A DNA stretch of 64,000 nucleotides from JAIOSF01 sp963677755 (GTDB lineage: Bacteria > Campylobacterota > Campylobacteria > Campylobacterales > Arcobacteraceae): the NCBI GenBank assembly GCA_963677755.1, contig OY782506.1:1240001-1304000 (forward strand). Reading direction: 5' to 3'. A model generated the notes under the pieces. It made no database searches, was not told the origin of the DNA, and saw only the letters and a list, made by a program, of their open reading frames with translations. Positions 53,042 through 62,316 of the stretch are shown here, piece after piece. Within the stretch, counting starts at the first letter, position 1; the number at the start of each line of letters is the position of its first letter. The position numbers and the translations under genes were made by a program.

Positions 53042-55603
53042 ATGTTTTATACAAAAAGCGTCAAAGATACCATAGCTGATTTGGATTGTACATTAAATGG
53101 ACTCACTACTAGTGAAGCTCATCAAAGAAATATACGCTATGGATTAAACTTACTTCCTACTACAAAAAAAGATACTATATTAGATATTTTTATTGAACAA
53201 TTCAAAAGCCCAATTATATATATCTTACTTATTGCTGCTATTATCTCTTTTTCTATAAAAGAATTTACTGATGCTAGCTTTATTATGGCTGTTTTACTTA
53301 TAAATGCACTAATAGGAACTTATCAAGAATATAATGCAGGTATGAAAGCTGATACACTGAAAAAAGTTCTCAAAACTTATGTTGTTGTATTAAGAGACAA
53401 TAAACATACCCAAATACTTAGCCAAGATTTAACCATAGGAGATATTGTATTCTTTGAATCAGGTGTAAAAGTACCAGCAGATATAAGACTTATAGAAACT
53501 ATTGATTTACAAGTAAATGAATCACTACTTACTGGAGAATCTATAGATACAACGAAAGATGCAAACTATATATCTGATAATATCAATATACCTATAGGAG
53601 ATAGGCAAAATATGTTATATGCTGGTTCCATAGTTACAAAAGGAAGAGCAACTGGTATAGTTACAGATATAGGGCAACAAACAGAAGTTGGGAAGATTGC
53701 TACACTTCTCTCTTCATCTCAAACATCTAAACCTCCACTTCTAGTAAGAATAGAAAAATTTTCTCTCAATATAGCCAAAATAATTGGTACTGTTGTCATA
53801 ATGATTATTTTTGTTGGAATTTATAACGAAATAGAACTCAAAGAGATATTTTTTCTTACCGTTGCAGTTGCAGTATCAACTATCCCTGAAGGTTTACCAG
53901 TTGCTATAACTGTTGCTTTAAGTGTTGCAAGTTCTGTTATGAGTAAAAGAAATGTAATAGTACGAAAACTTTCTGCTATTGAAGCTCTTGGTTCTTGTAC
54001 ATTAATAGCTAGTGATAAAACAGGTACGATGACTCAAAATGAATTAACAGTAGAATATTTTATTACCCCTCAAAAAGCATATAGTTCAAAAGAAGATATA
54101 GATAAATATGTACTATTAGGCTCTTTGTTATGTAATGAAGTAAAGTTTCATATTGAAAATGATTCTTTCGAATTTTTAGGTGATCAAGTAGATGTTGCAT
54201 TGGCAAAATATGCTCTTAGTATTGATAAATCACTTATTGAATTGCATAAAAAAAATATAGCTATAGATAAACTACCTTATGAACCTATAAACAAATTTTC
54301 TGCTATGACATATAACATAGAAAATAAGAAAATACATTTTATCAAAGGTTCTCCTGAAGTTATATTGTCTAAATGTGATATTCCAAAAGAACAATATGAT
54401 GACATTATAAAACAAGTTGATTTATGGGCAGACAAAGGCTTTAGAAATATTGCATTGGCTTATAAAGAAAGTTTTGAAGAGGATATTGCAACAACGGAAT
54501 ATAACTATCTTGGTTTTGCAGCTATTATTGACCCATTAAGAGATGGTGTAAAAGATGCTATAAATACCACTTCTCAAGCAGGTATAGAAGTTGTTATGAT
54601 CACTGGGGATCATCCAAATACAGCATTTTTTATAGCACGTGAACTAGGAATTGCTAAAAGTAAAGATGAAGTTATCGATGGTGAAGAGATCTCCTATTGG
54701 TATGAAAATGGAGCACAAAAAGAACACATAGCACAAAAAAGAGTTTTTGCCAGAGTTTCACCCCAACAAAAACAAATAATTGTAAAAACCTTTCAAGACT
54801 TAGGTCATTTTGTAGCAGTAACAGGAGATGGTGTCAATGATGCACCAGCACTTAAATATGCAAATATCGGTATATCTATGGGGAAAAGTGGTACTGATGT
54901 AGCAAGAGAATCAAGTGATTTAATACTCACAGATGATTCTTTTAGCTCTATAGTTAATGGTATCGAAGAGGGACGAGTTGCTTATGATAATATAAGAAAA
55001 GTTATACATCTTCTTATATCTACAGGATTTGCAGAAATTGTACTTATACTATTATCTATTCTTTTATTTGTTCCAATTCCACTTTTACCTGTTCAACTAT
55101 TGTGGTTAAATTTAGTAACAAATGGTATTCAAGATGTAGCACTAGGTTTTGAAAAAGCTGAACCTGAAATCTTAAAAAGAAAAGCGAGAGACCCAGAAGA
55201 ATCTATATTCAACAAAACAATGATTAGTAGAGTTGTAGTTGGAGGACTATATATGGGGATAACTGCCTTTATAGTTTTTTATACCCTACTTCAATTTGGC
55301 TATAGTGAAGATATGGCAAGAAACATCACCCTACTTTTAATGGTTTTATTTGAAAATATTCATGTTTTTAACTCTAGAACAGAAAATTACTCCATTTTTA
55401 AAATCGATCATAGTAAAAACAAATTTTTATGGCTTTCTATTCTCTTTGCACAAGGTATACACATACTATCTATGTATAATCCTTTTATGCAATCTGTACT
55501 AGATATCCAACCTATTAATTTTGAAATATGGGGTATTTTACTCTGCATTGCAATTGTTCTAATCGCAATAATGGAAATAGAAAAAAAAATAAGGTTAAAA
55601 TAA
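53042..55603 (+). CDS. cation-translocating P-type ATPase (P2-like)
   Basis: An 853-residue ion pump. It has an N-terminal cation-ATPase domain, TGES in the actuator loop (LLTGESIDTTKD), the M4 motif STIPEGLPVAIT, phosphorylation site DKTGTMTQNE (Asp near 325), nucleotide-binding KGSPE, and the hinge TGDGVNDAP. M6 reads LWLNLVTNGIQDVALGFE. The PEGLP motif fits Ca2+/Na+/K+-type pumps rather than heavy-metal pumps, and no metal-binding CxxC is present. The exact ion is uncertain. A small membrane protein gene follows after 6 nt. Confidence 0.93.
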   Translation: MFYTKSVKDTIADLDCTLNGLTTSEAHQRNIRYGLNLLPTTKKDTILDIFIEQFKSPIIYILLIAAIISFSIKEFTDASFIMAVLLINALIGTYQEYNAGMKADTLKKVLKTYVVVLRDNKHTQILSQDLTIGDIVFFESGVKVPADIRLIETIDLQVNESLLTGESIDTTKDANYISDNINIPIGDRQNMLYAGSIVTKGRATGIVTDIGQQTEVGKIATLLSSSQTSKPPLLVRIEKFSLNIAKIIGTVVIMIIFVGIYNEIELKEIFFLTVAVAVSTIPEGLPVAITVALSVASSVMSKRNVIVRKLSAIEALGSCTLIASDKTGTMTQNELTVEYFITPQKAYSSKEDIDKYVLLGSLLCNEVKFHIENDSFEFLGDQVDVALAKYALSIDKSLIELHKKNIAIDKLPYEPINKFSAMTYNIENKKIHFIKGSPEVILSKCDIPKEQYDDIIKQVDLWADKGFRNIALAYKESFEEDIATTEYNYLGFAAIIDPLRDGVKDAINTTSQAGIEVVMITGDHPNTAFFIARELGIAKSKDEVIDGEEISYWYENGAQKEHIAQKRVFARVSPQQKQIIVKTFQDLGHFVAVTGDGVNDAPALKYANIGISMGKSGTDVARESSDLILTDDSFSSIVNGIEEGRVAYDNIRKVIHLLISTGFAEIVLILLSILLFVPIPLLPVQLLWLNLVTNGIQDVALGFEKAEPEILKRKARDPEESIFNKTMISRVVVGGLYMGITAFIVFYTLLQFGYSEDMARNITLLLMVLFENIHVFNSRTENYSIFKIDHSKNKFLWLSILFAQGIHILSMYNPFMQSVLDIQPINFEIWGILLCIAIVLIAIMEIEKKIRLK

Positions 55604-55609
55604 TTTAAT

Positions 55610-56272
55610 ATGCTAAAACTAAATGAACTATATCAAACACAAGAGGGTAAGATACTAATATTTGGAGCTATACTACTTCTTTGTTATATAGTCAGTACTT
55701 TAAGTATATATCTATTTTCTATAAAAGATGCTAATAGTATTTTAGCAATGACAGCAACTAATATTTTTTTTGGAAGGGCAGCTGGTATCTCTTATGGTTA
55801 TAGTGCAAACTTGAGTGACTTAGTTATTGTTATATATAATATTATCATTGAGTCTATTTTGGTTATGATAATATATCCACTTTTTGTATTTAGCTGGAAC
55901 AAGTCTTTAAAAATAACATTTTTACAAGATATGTTTTCAAAAGTTAAAGAACAAAAAATAAAATACCAAAATATGTTTGATAAATATGGAAGATATGGGT
56001 TATTTATCTTTGTTTGGTTTCCTTTTTGGATGACAGGACCTGTAGTTGGTGCAATTATTGGTTTTCTTATAGGTATAAAACATTATCAAACTATCTCTAT
56101 AGTTATTATAGGAACATCTCTTGCTACATTAGTTTGGACATACTTTTTAAAAGAGATTATATTAATATTAAATCAAATAAGCTCAAATGGTGCACTTATA
56201 ATACTTGTAATGTTTATTCTTTTTACAATCATTATGAAAGTGCTTAAATCTAAAAAAAATGATGAAAAATAA
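55610..56272 (+). CDS. small multidrug export-family membrane protein (COG2426-like)
   Basis: A 220-residue membrane protein with about five hydrophobic segments and the region KYGRYGLFIFVWFPFWMTGPVVGAIIGFLIG, which resembles the PF06695-type small multidrug exporters. The function of the family is poorly established. It starts 6 nt after the P-type ATPase and is presumably cotranscribed, so it may modify or accompany that pump. Confidence 0.75.
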   Translation: MLKLNELYQTQEGKILIFGAILLLCYIVSTLSIYLFSIKDANSILAMTATNIFFGRAAGISYGYSANLSDLVIVIYNIIIESILVMIIYPLFVFSWNKSLKITFLQDMFSKVKEQKIKYQNMFDKYGRYGLFIFVWFPFWMTGPVVGAIIGFLIGIKHYQTISIVIIGTSLATLVWTYFLKEIILILNQISSNGALIILVMFILFTIIMKVLKSKKNDEK

Positions 56273-56295
56273 TAAAATTTATAGTTTAAGTATAA

Positions 56296-56832
56296 CTATT
56301 TACTATATTTTCTAAACAAAAAATATACAGCTAAAACTATAGCCCCTACAACAAAAGGAACATAAGCCTTAATCTCATCAATATATGTATATACTAGCTC
56401 ACCTAATGAATATGAAGCACCACCAATTATTAGTGCCCAAACTATCGTTGCCAGTGCATTAAATAAGATAAACTTTTTATAATCATATTTTGTAAGTCCC
56501 ATAGCAAGAGGGATAAGTGTTTTTATCCCATAAATATACTTTTGAAAAAATATAACCCATGTACCATATTTACGCATAAGAAGATGAGACATTGCTATCT
56601 TTCTTTTATGTTTTTCCATCATTTTTTTTGCTTGATGTTTATTATTTCTAGCAACTATAAATAAAAACTGATCTCCAATAAAATTTGCCGTTCCAGCTAC
56701 AACCATAGCAATAACAATATTTAACTCCCCACTATAAGATAAAATACCTGCAACAACAAGTGCCACAAAGCCTCCACCAAAAGAGTATAAAAAAAGTATA
56801 ATATATCCCCAATCTCGTATAAGTTCTTCCAT
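56296..56832 (-). CDS. DedA family membrane protein
   Basis: A 178-residue membrane protein with the DedA/SNARE-associated pattern: GTANFIGDQFLFIVAR, a polar region with RKYGTWVIFFQKYIYGIKTLIPLAMGLTKY, and FILFNALATIVWALII. Members are thought to act as phospholipid (C55-P or PE) flippases driven by proton motive force. It lies alone on the minus strand, convergent with the P-type ATPase operon. Confidence 0.9.
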   Translation of the reverse strand: MEELIRDWGYIILFLYSFGGGFVALVVAGILSYSGELNIVIAMVVAGTANFIGDQFLFIVARNNKHQAKKMMEKHKRKIAMSHLLMRKYGTWVIFFQKYIYGIKTLIPLAMGLTKYDYKKFILFNALATIVWALIIGGASYSLGELVYTYIDEIKAYVPFVVGAIVLAVYFLFRKYSK

Positions 56833-56907
56833 AATTATAATACATCCTAAAATTTTAATGGATTCTAACTAAATTAGTTTTAATTTGTTATTTAATTAGC
56901 GATTAGA

Positions 56908-56913
56908 TATAAT
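56908..56913 (+). promoter_or_regulatory. -10 box (TATAAT) of dapD
   Basis: GCGATTAGATATAATCAC lies 29 nt before the dapD ATG; CAAGGA precedes the start codon. Confidence 0.6.
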
Positions 56914-56942
56914 CACAAAAAATATAATCAAGGAATAAAATT

Positions 56943-58130
56943 ATGATTTTTACAAAAGAAGAATTTAAAACAAAAGTTGAAGAGATACAATCACAATCTT
57001 GGTACAAAAATCCAATCGGTTTTGGAGTTGCAAGAGTAGATAGAGGGCAATTAAATAAAAATAAAATATTACAAGCAACATATCCTGTAGTAAACTGGAA
57101 TGAAAACTTCGGTAGTGCAGCTATATTTATGGATGCTTTTAAAACCTCTGGAGTTGAAATAGATACAACAAAAAATGAACTTGTTTTAGATATTACTGAT
57201 GATTTTATTGTAAATTGTATAGAATCTTTTAGACCTTATTTACCTGAAGCAAAAGGTGAGGAACATAAAAATGTACAACTTATCTCTACTCTTTCTGTAC
57301 TACCAAAAGAGTTAGGCTTAACACCTGATGATTTTAAAGTAGTATTTATTTTTGAAGATACAAATCCTGAAAGTGTAGAGTCTGCTTACTTAAAACTGTA
57401 TGCTCTTTCATCTGGAAAAGCTCCTTTAAGAAAAACAAACCTAAATGGTGCATTTGGACTACTTCACAATGTAGCTTGGTCAGATGGAAAACCTATCGAA
57501 CTTGATTGGTTAAGAGCAAATGAACTTACATTAAAACTTACAGGAAAATATCCTGCGATTGATATGGTAGACAAATTCCCAAGATTTTTAAGTCATATTA
57601 TTCCTGCTGATAATACTCGAATACTTGATACATCAAAAGTAAGGTTTGGTGCACAGCTTGCAGCTGGAACTACAGTTATGCCAGGTGCTTCATATATTAA
57701 CTTTAACGCTGGAACATTAGGTCCTGTTATGGTTGAGGGTAGAATCTCATCAAGTGCAATTGTTGGAAGTGGTAGTGATGTTGGTGGTGGAGCTTCAATT
57801 TTAGGAGTATTATCGGGAACTGATGGAAATCCTATTTCTATAGGAGAAAACACACTTCTTGGTGCAAACTCAACTACTGGTATTCCTGTAGGTGATGGTT
57901 GTATAGTTGATGGTGGATTATCTGTATTTGCAGGAACAAAAATAGCTATTACTGATGAACAAATAGCAAAAATTAAAGAGGCTAATCCAGAAGCAAAATT
58001 ATCAAACTTAATGAAAGCTGCTGATTTAGCTGGACTAAATGGTCTTCACTTTAGACAAAATTCTCAAACAGGTCAATATATAGTTATGAGAAGTACAAGA
58101 GAAGTTAAACTAAATGACGAGTTACACTAA
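56943..58130 (+). CDS. dapD: tetrahydrodipicolinate N-succinyltransferase
   Basis: Transfers succinyl from succinyl-CoA to tetrahydrodipicolinate in the diaminopimelate/lysine pathway. The 395-residue protein is the long form known from Campylobacterota: an N-terminal region of about 200 residues, then a left-handed beta-helix with hexapeptide repeats (GAQLAAGTTVMPGASYINFNAG; VEGRISSSAIVGSGSDVGGGASILG). dapE, which removes the succinyl group two steps later, is at the right edge of the window. The end of the gene overlaps the methyltransferase start by 17 nt. Confidence 0.97.
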   Translation: MIFTKEEFKTKVEEIQSQSWYKNPIGFGVARVDRGQLNKNKILQATYPVVNWNENFGSAAIFMDAFKTSGVEIDTTKNELVLDITDDFIVNCIESFRPYLPEAKGEEHKNVQLISTLSVLPKELGLTPDDFKVVFIFEDTNPESVESAYLKLYALSSGKAPLRKTNLNGAFGLLHNVAWSDGKPIELDWLRANELTLKLTGKYPAIDMVDKFPRFLSHIIPADNTRILDTSKVRFGAQLAAGTTVMPGASYINFNAGTLGPVMVEGRISSSAIVGSGSDVGGGASILGVLSGTDGNPISIGENTLLGANSTTGIPVGDGCIVDGGLSVFAGTKIAITDEQIAKIKEANPEAKLSNLMKAADLAGLNGLHFRQNSQTGQYIVMRSTREVKLNDELH

Positions 58131-58848
58131 AACTCTTCTTCTTTATCAACCACAAAATGGGTATTGCTACAACAGCGATACCCATTTTTTATATAACTTT
58201 ATACAAATAAACCTAGCACATTATAAAAATATACAAGGGGAACTTCTTGATATTGGAAGTGGTAGTGGCATATTAGGTTTACTAGTAGCAAGAAACTATC
58301 CGAAACTTCTATTAAATCAATGTGAGATACAAAATAGTTTTCAGTTTTTATCACAAAAAAATAGTGAAATAAATGCGGTAAATAATACTCTTTTTAAAGA
58401 AAGTTTTATTGAGTGTAATTTTGACAAAGAGTTTGATTATATTGTTTCAAACCCACCTTTTTACCATAGTGATGTGATAAAAAGTGAAAATGAAAGTTTA
58501 AAAATCGCTAGATATTGTGATAGTTTACCTCTAGAAACACTTATTTCTAAAGGAACAAAACTACTTAAACCACAAGGGAAGTTTTTCTTTTGTTATGATG
58601 CAAAACAGTTAGATAACATAATGATTCTATCAAAACAAAATAAACTCAATATAGAATCACTTCAATTTTTACATCCAAATTCAAAAAAAGAAGGCAGTTT
58701 AGTTATGATAATGGGAAGAAAAAATTCAAAATCAAAACTCAAAATTCTTCCACCACTTATCATGTTTAAAGCAAATGGAGAGTTTCAAGAAGAGATAAAT
58801 GAAATATATAAAAAATGCAATACTCATAGTATCAAATGTGAGATATAA
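58114..58848 (+). CDS. TrmN6-like class I SAM methyltransferase
   Basis: A 244-residue methyltransferase with the conserved start of the tRNA1(Val) A37 N6-methyltransferase group (LLYQPQNGYCYNSDTHFLYNF), motif I LLDIGSGSGILGLL and the catalytic NPPFYHSD for amino-group methylation. Target by homology is adenine 37 of tRNA1(Val); this is inference. The ATG lies inside dapD. A strong terminator-like hairpin occupies codons 14-26, so expression from the dapD promoter may be attenuated. Confidence 0.88.
   Translation: MTSYTKTLLLYQPQNGYCYNSDTHFLYNFIQINLAHYKNIQGELLDIGSGSGILGLLVARNYPKLLLNQCEIQNSFQFLSQKNSEINAVNNTLFKESFIECNFDKEFDYIVSNPPFYHSDVIKSENESLKIARYCDSLPLETLISKGTKLLKPQGKFFFCYDAKQLDNIMILSKQNKLNIESLQFLHPNSKKEGSLVMIMGRKNSKSKLKILPPLIMFKANGEFQEEINEIYKKCNTHSIKCEI
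58154..58190 (+). terminator. intrinsic terminator-like hairpin within the methyltransferase coding region
   Basis: AATGGGTATTGCT pairs with AGCGATACCCATT (13 bp with one G-T wobble) around the 5-nt loop ACAAC and is followed by T6. It lies 24-60 nt after the dapD stop codon and inside the first codons of the next gene. Confidence 0.75.
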
Positions 58849-58860
58849 GTAATATTTTAG

Positions 58861-58866
58861 TATAAT
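58861..58866 (+). promoter_or_regulatory. -10 box (TATAAT) of the cysteine-cluster gene
   Basis: AATATTTTAGTATAATAAAA lies about 30 nt before the GTG at 58896, in the 47-bp gap after the methyltransferase gene. Confidence 0.55.
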
Positions 58867-58895
58867 AAAACCTAAAATTAATAAAAAGAACCGAA

Positions 58896-59267
58896 GTGAT
58901 AGAGCATAAAGAATACCCTTATAAATTCGATGAAAATAAGTGTAGTAGTTGCGAAGGTAATTGCTGTATAGGTGAATCTGGATATATTTGGATAACAAAA
59001 GAAGAGTGTGAAAAGCTAGCAAAGTATCTAGGTATTACACTTGAAGAACTTGGACTAAACTATCTGTTAAAAGTAGGATATAAATATTCTATAAAAGAGA
59101 AACAACTTTCACAAAATAATTATGCTTGTATCTTCTTTGATTTAGAGAAAAAACAGTGTAGTGTATATGAAGCAAGACCAAGTCAATGTAAAACATTCCC
59201 TTTTTGGGAATATTTTAAAAAGAATATAAATGAGGTAAAAGAAGAATGTCCAGCTATAGTAGATTAA
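58896..59267 (+). CDS. YkgJ-family cysteine cluster protein
   Basis: A 123-residue protein with the CxxCxxxCC pattern of YkgJ-type proteins (CSSCEGNCC near residues 16-24) and a C-terminal CSVYEARPSQCKTFPFW segment. These Cys ligands probably bind zinc or an Fe-S cluster; the function of the family is unknown. It starts with GTG; no ATG precedes the cluster. The TPR gene begins inside its 3' end with 22 nt of overlap. Confidence 0.85.
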   Translation: MIEHKEYPYKFDENKCSSCEGNCCIGESGYIWITKEECEKLAKYLGITLEELGLNYLLKVGYKYSIKEKQLSQNNYACIFFDLEKKQCSVYEARPSQCKTFPFWEYFKKNINEVKEECPAIVD

Positions 59268-60532
59268 TCGTATTACTGTTTATATTATTACTAAGCTCAA
59301 TTGGCTGTGCAAATCAAAATAATACTGTAAAAAGTAGTCCTGAAGAAGATTTGTATATAATGTTAGCTCTTGATAGTGAAAAAAATTCTGATTACAAAAA
59401 TAGTTTTAAATTTTATAATAAACTTTATGAAACTACAAATAAAGAAAGTTATCTAAAAAAATCAATCGAATATAGTTTTAGAAGCAAACAATTTGAACAA
59501 ATGTATACACTTTCAAAAATAGCAATAAAACAATTTCCAAAAAACAAAGAATTTTATTGGCACCAAATTATTGTTTCGTTACACTCTCTAGGAAAAACAA
59601 AAGAAGCAATTACAGAAGCTAAAAAACTTATAAAAGAGTTTCAAACCTCACAAAGTTATGAACTAATTGCAAATATTTACTATTCTTCTAAAGAATATGC
59701 AAACTCTCTTAAGTACTATGAAAGTGCTTATGCACTTAATCAAAATCAAAAAACTCTTATACAGCTAACAAATATTCTTTATAGCTATCTTGACAAAAAA
59801 GATGTGGCATTAGCATATCTTGAGACTTATTTACAAACTAAGGGTTGCTCTGCTCAAGTGTGTAATAAACTTATGTTAATTTATCAAGAGCAAGGGAATG
59901 TTGATGGTATGATCTCTATTTTAAATAGAATGTATACAAAATATAAAAACAACCCCGAACTTAAAAAAACAACCCTGTTTATCCAAAATCTCATTATCTC
60001 ACTTTTAGAAAAAAAAGATATAAAAAAAGCTATAAAATTTTTAGAAGATACAGGAATTGATCAAACAAAACTTATTAATCTTTACTATAGAGATAGACAA
60101 CTAACAAAAGCATTAAAACTTACAAAAAAACTCTATAAAAAAACGAGAAAACCTGATCTTTTAGGGAAAATTGCTATGTATAGATTTGAACTAGCCACTG
60201 ACAAAAGAAAGGTTATGCCAAATGTAATTGCGAATTTTGAGTTAGCTTTAAGTAGTGGGATAAATAATGCTAGTTATCAAAACTATTATGGATATTTACT
60301 TATTGATTTTGATATTGATATAAAAAAAGGGATTAGTTTAGTAAAAGAAGCATTAAAAACTGCACCTAATAATATTGCATATCTTGACTCGTTAGCTTGG
60401 GGATACTATAAAAATAAACAATGTGAAGAAGCATATAGAATAATGTCAAAAGTCGTTGTAGCAGCTGGAGTTTCAGATAAAGAGATAAAATATCACTGGG
60501 AAAAAATTAAACAATGTGTAAAGGAAAAATAA
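59246..60532 (+). CDS. tetratricopeptide-repeat lipoprotein
   Basis: A 428-residue protein with a lipoprotein signal (LLSSIGC, lipidated Cys21) followed by repeated 34-residue TPR-like helical pairs, for example ELIANIYYSSKEYANSLKYYESAYALNQ and YLDSLAWGYYKNKQCEEAYRIM. It is probably anchored in the outer membrane facing the periplasm and acts as a scaffold for an unknown complex. GAGG lies 8 nt before the ATG, which is inside the cysteine-cluster gene. trpC starts 4 nt after its stop. Confidence 0.85.
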   Translation: MSSYSRLIVLLFILLLSSIGCANQNNTVKSSPEEDLYIMLALDSEKNSDYKNSFKFYNKLYETTNKESYLKKSIEYSFRSKQFEQMYTLSKIAIKQFPKNKEFYWHQIIVSLHSLGKTKEAITEAKKLIKEFQTSQSYELIANIYYSSKEYANSLKYYESAYALNQNQKTLIQLTNILYSYLDKKDVALAYLETYLQTKGCSAQVCNKLMLIYQEQGNVDGMISILNRMYTKYKNNPELKKTTLFIQNLIISLLEKKDIKKAIKFLEDTGIDQTKLINLYYRDRQLTKALKLTKKLYKKTRKPDLLGKIAMYRFELATDKRKVMPNVIANFELALSSGINNASYQNYYGYLLIDFDIDIKKGISLVKEALKTAPNNIAYLDSLAWGYYKNKQCEEAYRIMSKVVVAAGVSDKEIKYHWEKIKQCVKEK

Positions 60533-60536
60533 AAAT

Positions 60537-61340
60537 ATGATTTTAGATGATATCATCAAAAAAACAAAAGAAGATTTAAAAATAAGAAAAGAAAAGTATA
60601 GTATGGATTGGTTAGGGCGAAGTTTAGCTTATAATCCATACTCTCCAAGAGATGTAAAACCATATTTAACTGCAACAAAAGAAGAACCAATAAGAATTAT
60701 CGCTGAAGTCAAAAAAGCAAGTCCAAGCAAAGGGATTATAAAAGAAGATTTTGATCCATTAGCAATAGCTCAAGAGTATAGTAAAAATGGAGCAAATGCA
60801 ATCTCTGTTTTAACAGAACCACATTTTTTTCAAGGTGATTTAGAATATTTAACAGGTATTAGAAGATATGTTGATACTCCACTTTTAAGAAAAGATTTTA
60901 TTGTAGATAAATACCAAATTGTTGAAGCTCTAGCTTATGGTGCAGACTTCATACTTCTTATTGCTAAAGCATTAACCAAAAAAGAACTTCAAGAGCTTTA
61001 TGATTATGCTTTGCATCTTGGTCTTGAAGTGCTAGTAGAGATTCATGACAAAGAAGATTTGAAGAAAGCTATGGCTTGTGGTGCACATATTATTGGAATA
61101 AACCACAGAAATCTTGAAACTTTTGAGATGGATATGAATCTTTGCCATGAACTAATACCAATGATACCAAATGGAAAAATTATAGTTGCAGAAAGTGGTG
61201 TTAGTAATCAAGAGATTATAAAAGAGTTAAGTGAAGCTGGTGCTGATGCATTTTTAATAGGTGAACATTTTATGAGACAAAATGATATAGGTGCAGAAGT
61301 TCAAAAACTCAAAAATAGTCCAACAAATCTTTTTAAATAA
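60537..61340 (+). CDS. trpC: indole-3-glycerol phosphate synthase
   Basis: Closes CdRP to indole-3-glycerol phosphate, the step after TrpF in tryptophan synthesis. The 267-residue TIM barrel has IIAEVKKASPSKG (57-66 core, with catalytic Lys), LLRKDFIVDKYQI, the GINHRNLETF segment and VAESGVSN. It is a stand-alone enzyme, not fused to TrpF, which is encoded at 29022. It sits in the run of the TPR gene and two unknown genes. Confidence 0.97.
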   Translation: MILDDIIKKTKEDLKIRKEKYSMDWLGRSLAYNPYSPRDVKPYLTATKEEPIRIIAEVKKASPSKGIIKEDFDPLAIAQEYSKNGANAISVLTEPHFFQGDLEYLTGIRRYVDTPLLRKDFIVDKYQIVEALAYGADFILLIAKALTKKELQELYDYALHLGLEVLVEIHDKEDLKKAMACGAHIIGINHRNLETFEMDMNLCHELIPMIPNGKIIVAESGVSNQEIIKELSEAGADAFLIGEHFMRQNDIGAEVQKLKNSPTNLFK

Positions 61341-61347
61341 ATTGTAG

Positions 61348-62316
61348 ATGGAAGAATTCAAAACACAGATCAAAAAAAAATTTTCTAATGAGATAGATAA
61401 ATTTGATTTTTCTTTAGATATTGATACTCTTGAGATACGATATAACACAATAGTTGAAGAGATATTTGAAAAGATAAGAATTAAAAAAGAAAACTACGCT
61501 ATCCCTATTTCTAACACTACAAATAACAATATTTGCAGTGGTGAATTTGGAATTGATTCAGGAAAATCTAGTGAATCACTCATAAATGATAATACGAAAC
61601 CAAGCAGAGTAAAAACCCAAATAAATGAATCTCAAAGTATACCAAATAATTTTTCTTTGAATTATGAAATGAAACAATTTGCTAAGTCAAAATTTATACA
61701 AAATGTTGAAGAAACTTTTGAGAATTTTAAACTCTATTACCAAAGCAAAGGTACTATAAATAGTGACTGGGAAGCAGTTTGGAAACGATGGGTACTCAAC
61801 CAAAATAAATATAAAAATCATCTTATTAAAACTACTATTGATGAGAAGCTTGAATTAAAAAATAACTTTTTAGAAATAGCAAAAAATTATCTTGCAAAAA
61901 AAGATAGAGAGTTAGAATTTACAAAATTCAAAAACCATTATATTGCTAATGGTGATTTAAAAATTTCATGGGAAAAAGTATGGGAAAATTGGTGTATCAA
62001 TCACAAACAATTTAAACCTCGAGAGCAATCACAAAAATCAAAAGAAAAACAAGAATACAAATGGGATTTTAGAAAAGCTAAAGATGTAAGTGATAGAATT
62101 AAAGATTGGTTAGAGTTTGAAAAAGGGATAAATTGGCTTGATGATTTTTATTGGAAGGGTAAAACTATTCCTGGTATTGGTTGGCAAAAAGTTATGCATC
62201 CAGATTTTAACAAAGAGGAGATACTTCTTTTTAAAATAGATAGTGTAGATGGAAATTATATGATACAATATCAAAGTGAAGAGATAATAGATGCAGAGGT
62301 ATTAGAAAATGACTAG
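61348..62316 (+). CDS. hypothetical protein with two DnaT-like WxxxW repeats
   Basis: A 322-residue soluble protein. Two helical repeats, near residues 123-155 and 190-222, share the pattern F-x2-F/Y-x2-Y-x4-G-x3-x-W-x2-V-W-x2-W, for example SDWEAVWKRWVLNQ and ISWEKVWENWCINH. This resembles the short DNA-binding motif near the end of primosomal DnaT and phage replication proteins. The N-terminal 100 residues look disordered and the C-terminus is acidic. I do not assign a function. It starts 7 nt after trpC and overlaps the next gene by 8 nt. Confidence 0.7.
   Translation: MEEFKTQIKKKFSNEIDKFDFSLDIDTLEIRYNTIVEEIFEKIRIKKENYAIPISNTTNNNICSGEFGIDSGKSSESLINDNTKPSRVKTQINESQSIPNNFSLNYEMKQFAKSKFIQNVEETFENFKLYYQSKGTINSDWEAVWKRWVLNQNKYKNHLIKTTIDEKLELKNNFLEIAKNYLAKKDRELEFTKFKNHYIANGDLKISWEKVWENWCINHKQFKPREQSQKSKEKQEYKWDFRKAKDVSDRIKDWLEFEKGINWLDDFYWKGKTIPGIGWQKVMHPDFNKEEILLFKIDSVDGNYMIQYQSEEIIDAEVLEND

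Noticed and set aside
56834..56839. TATAAT on the minus strand just before the DedA ATG as a promoter
   Set aside because: It ends 1 nt before the ATG, so transcription would start inside the coding region.
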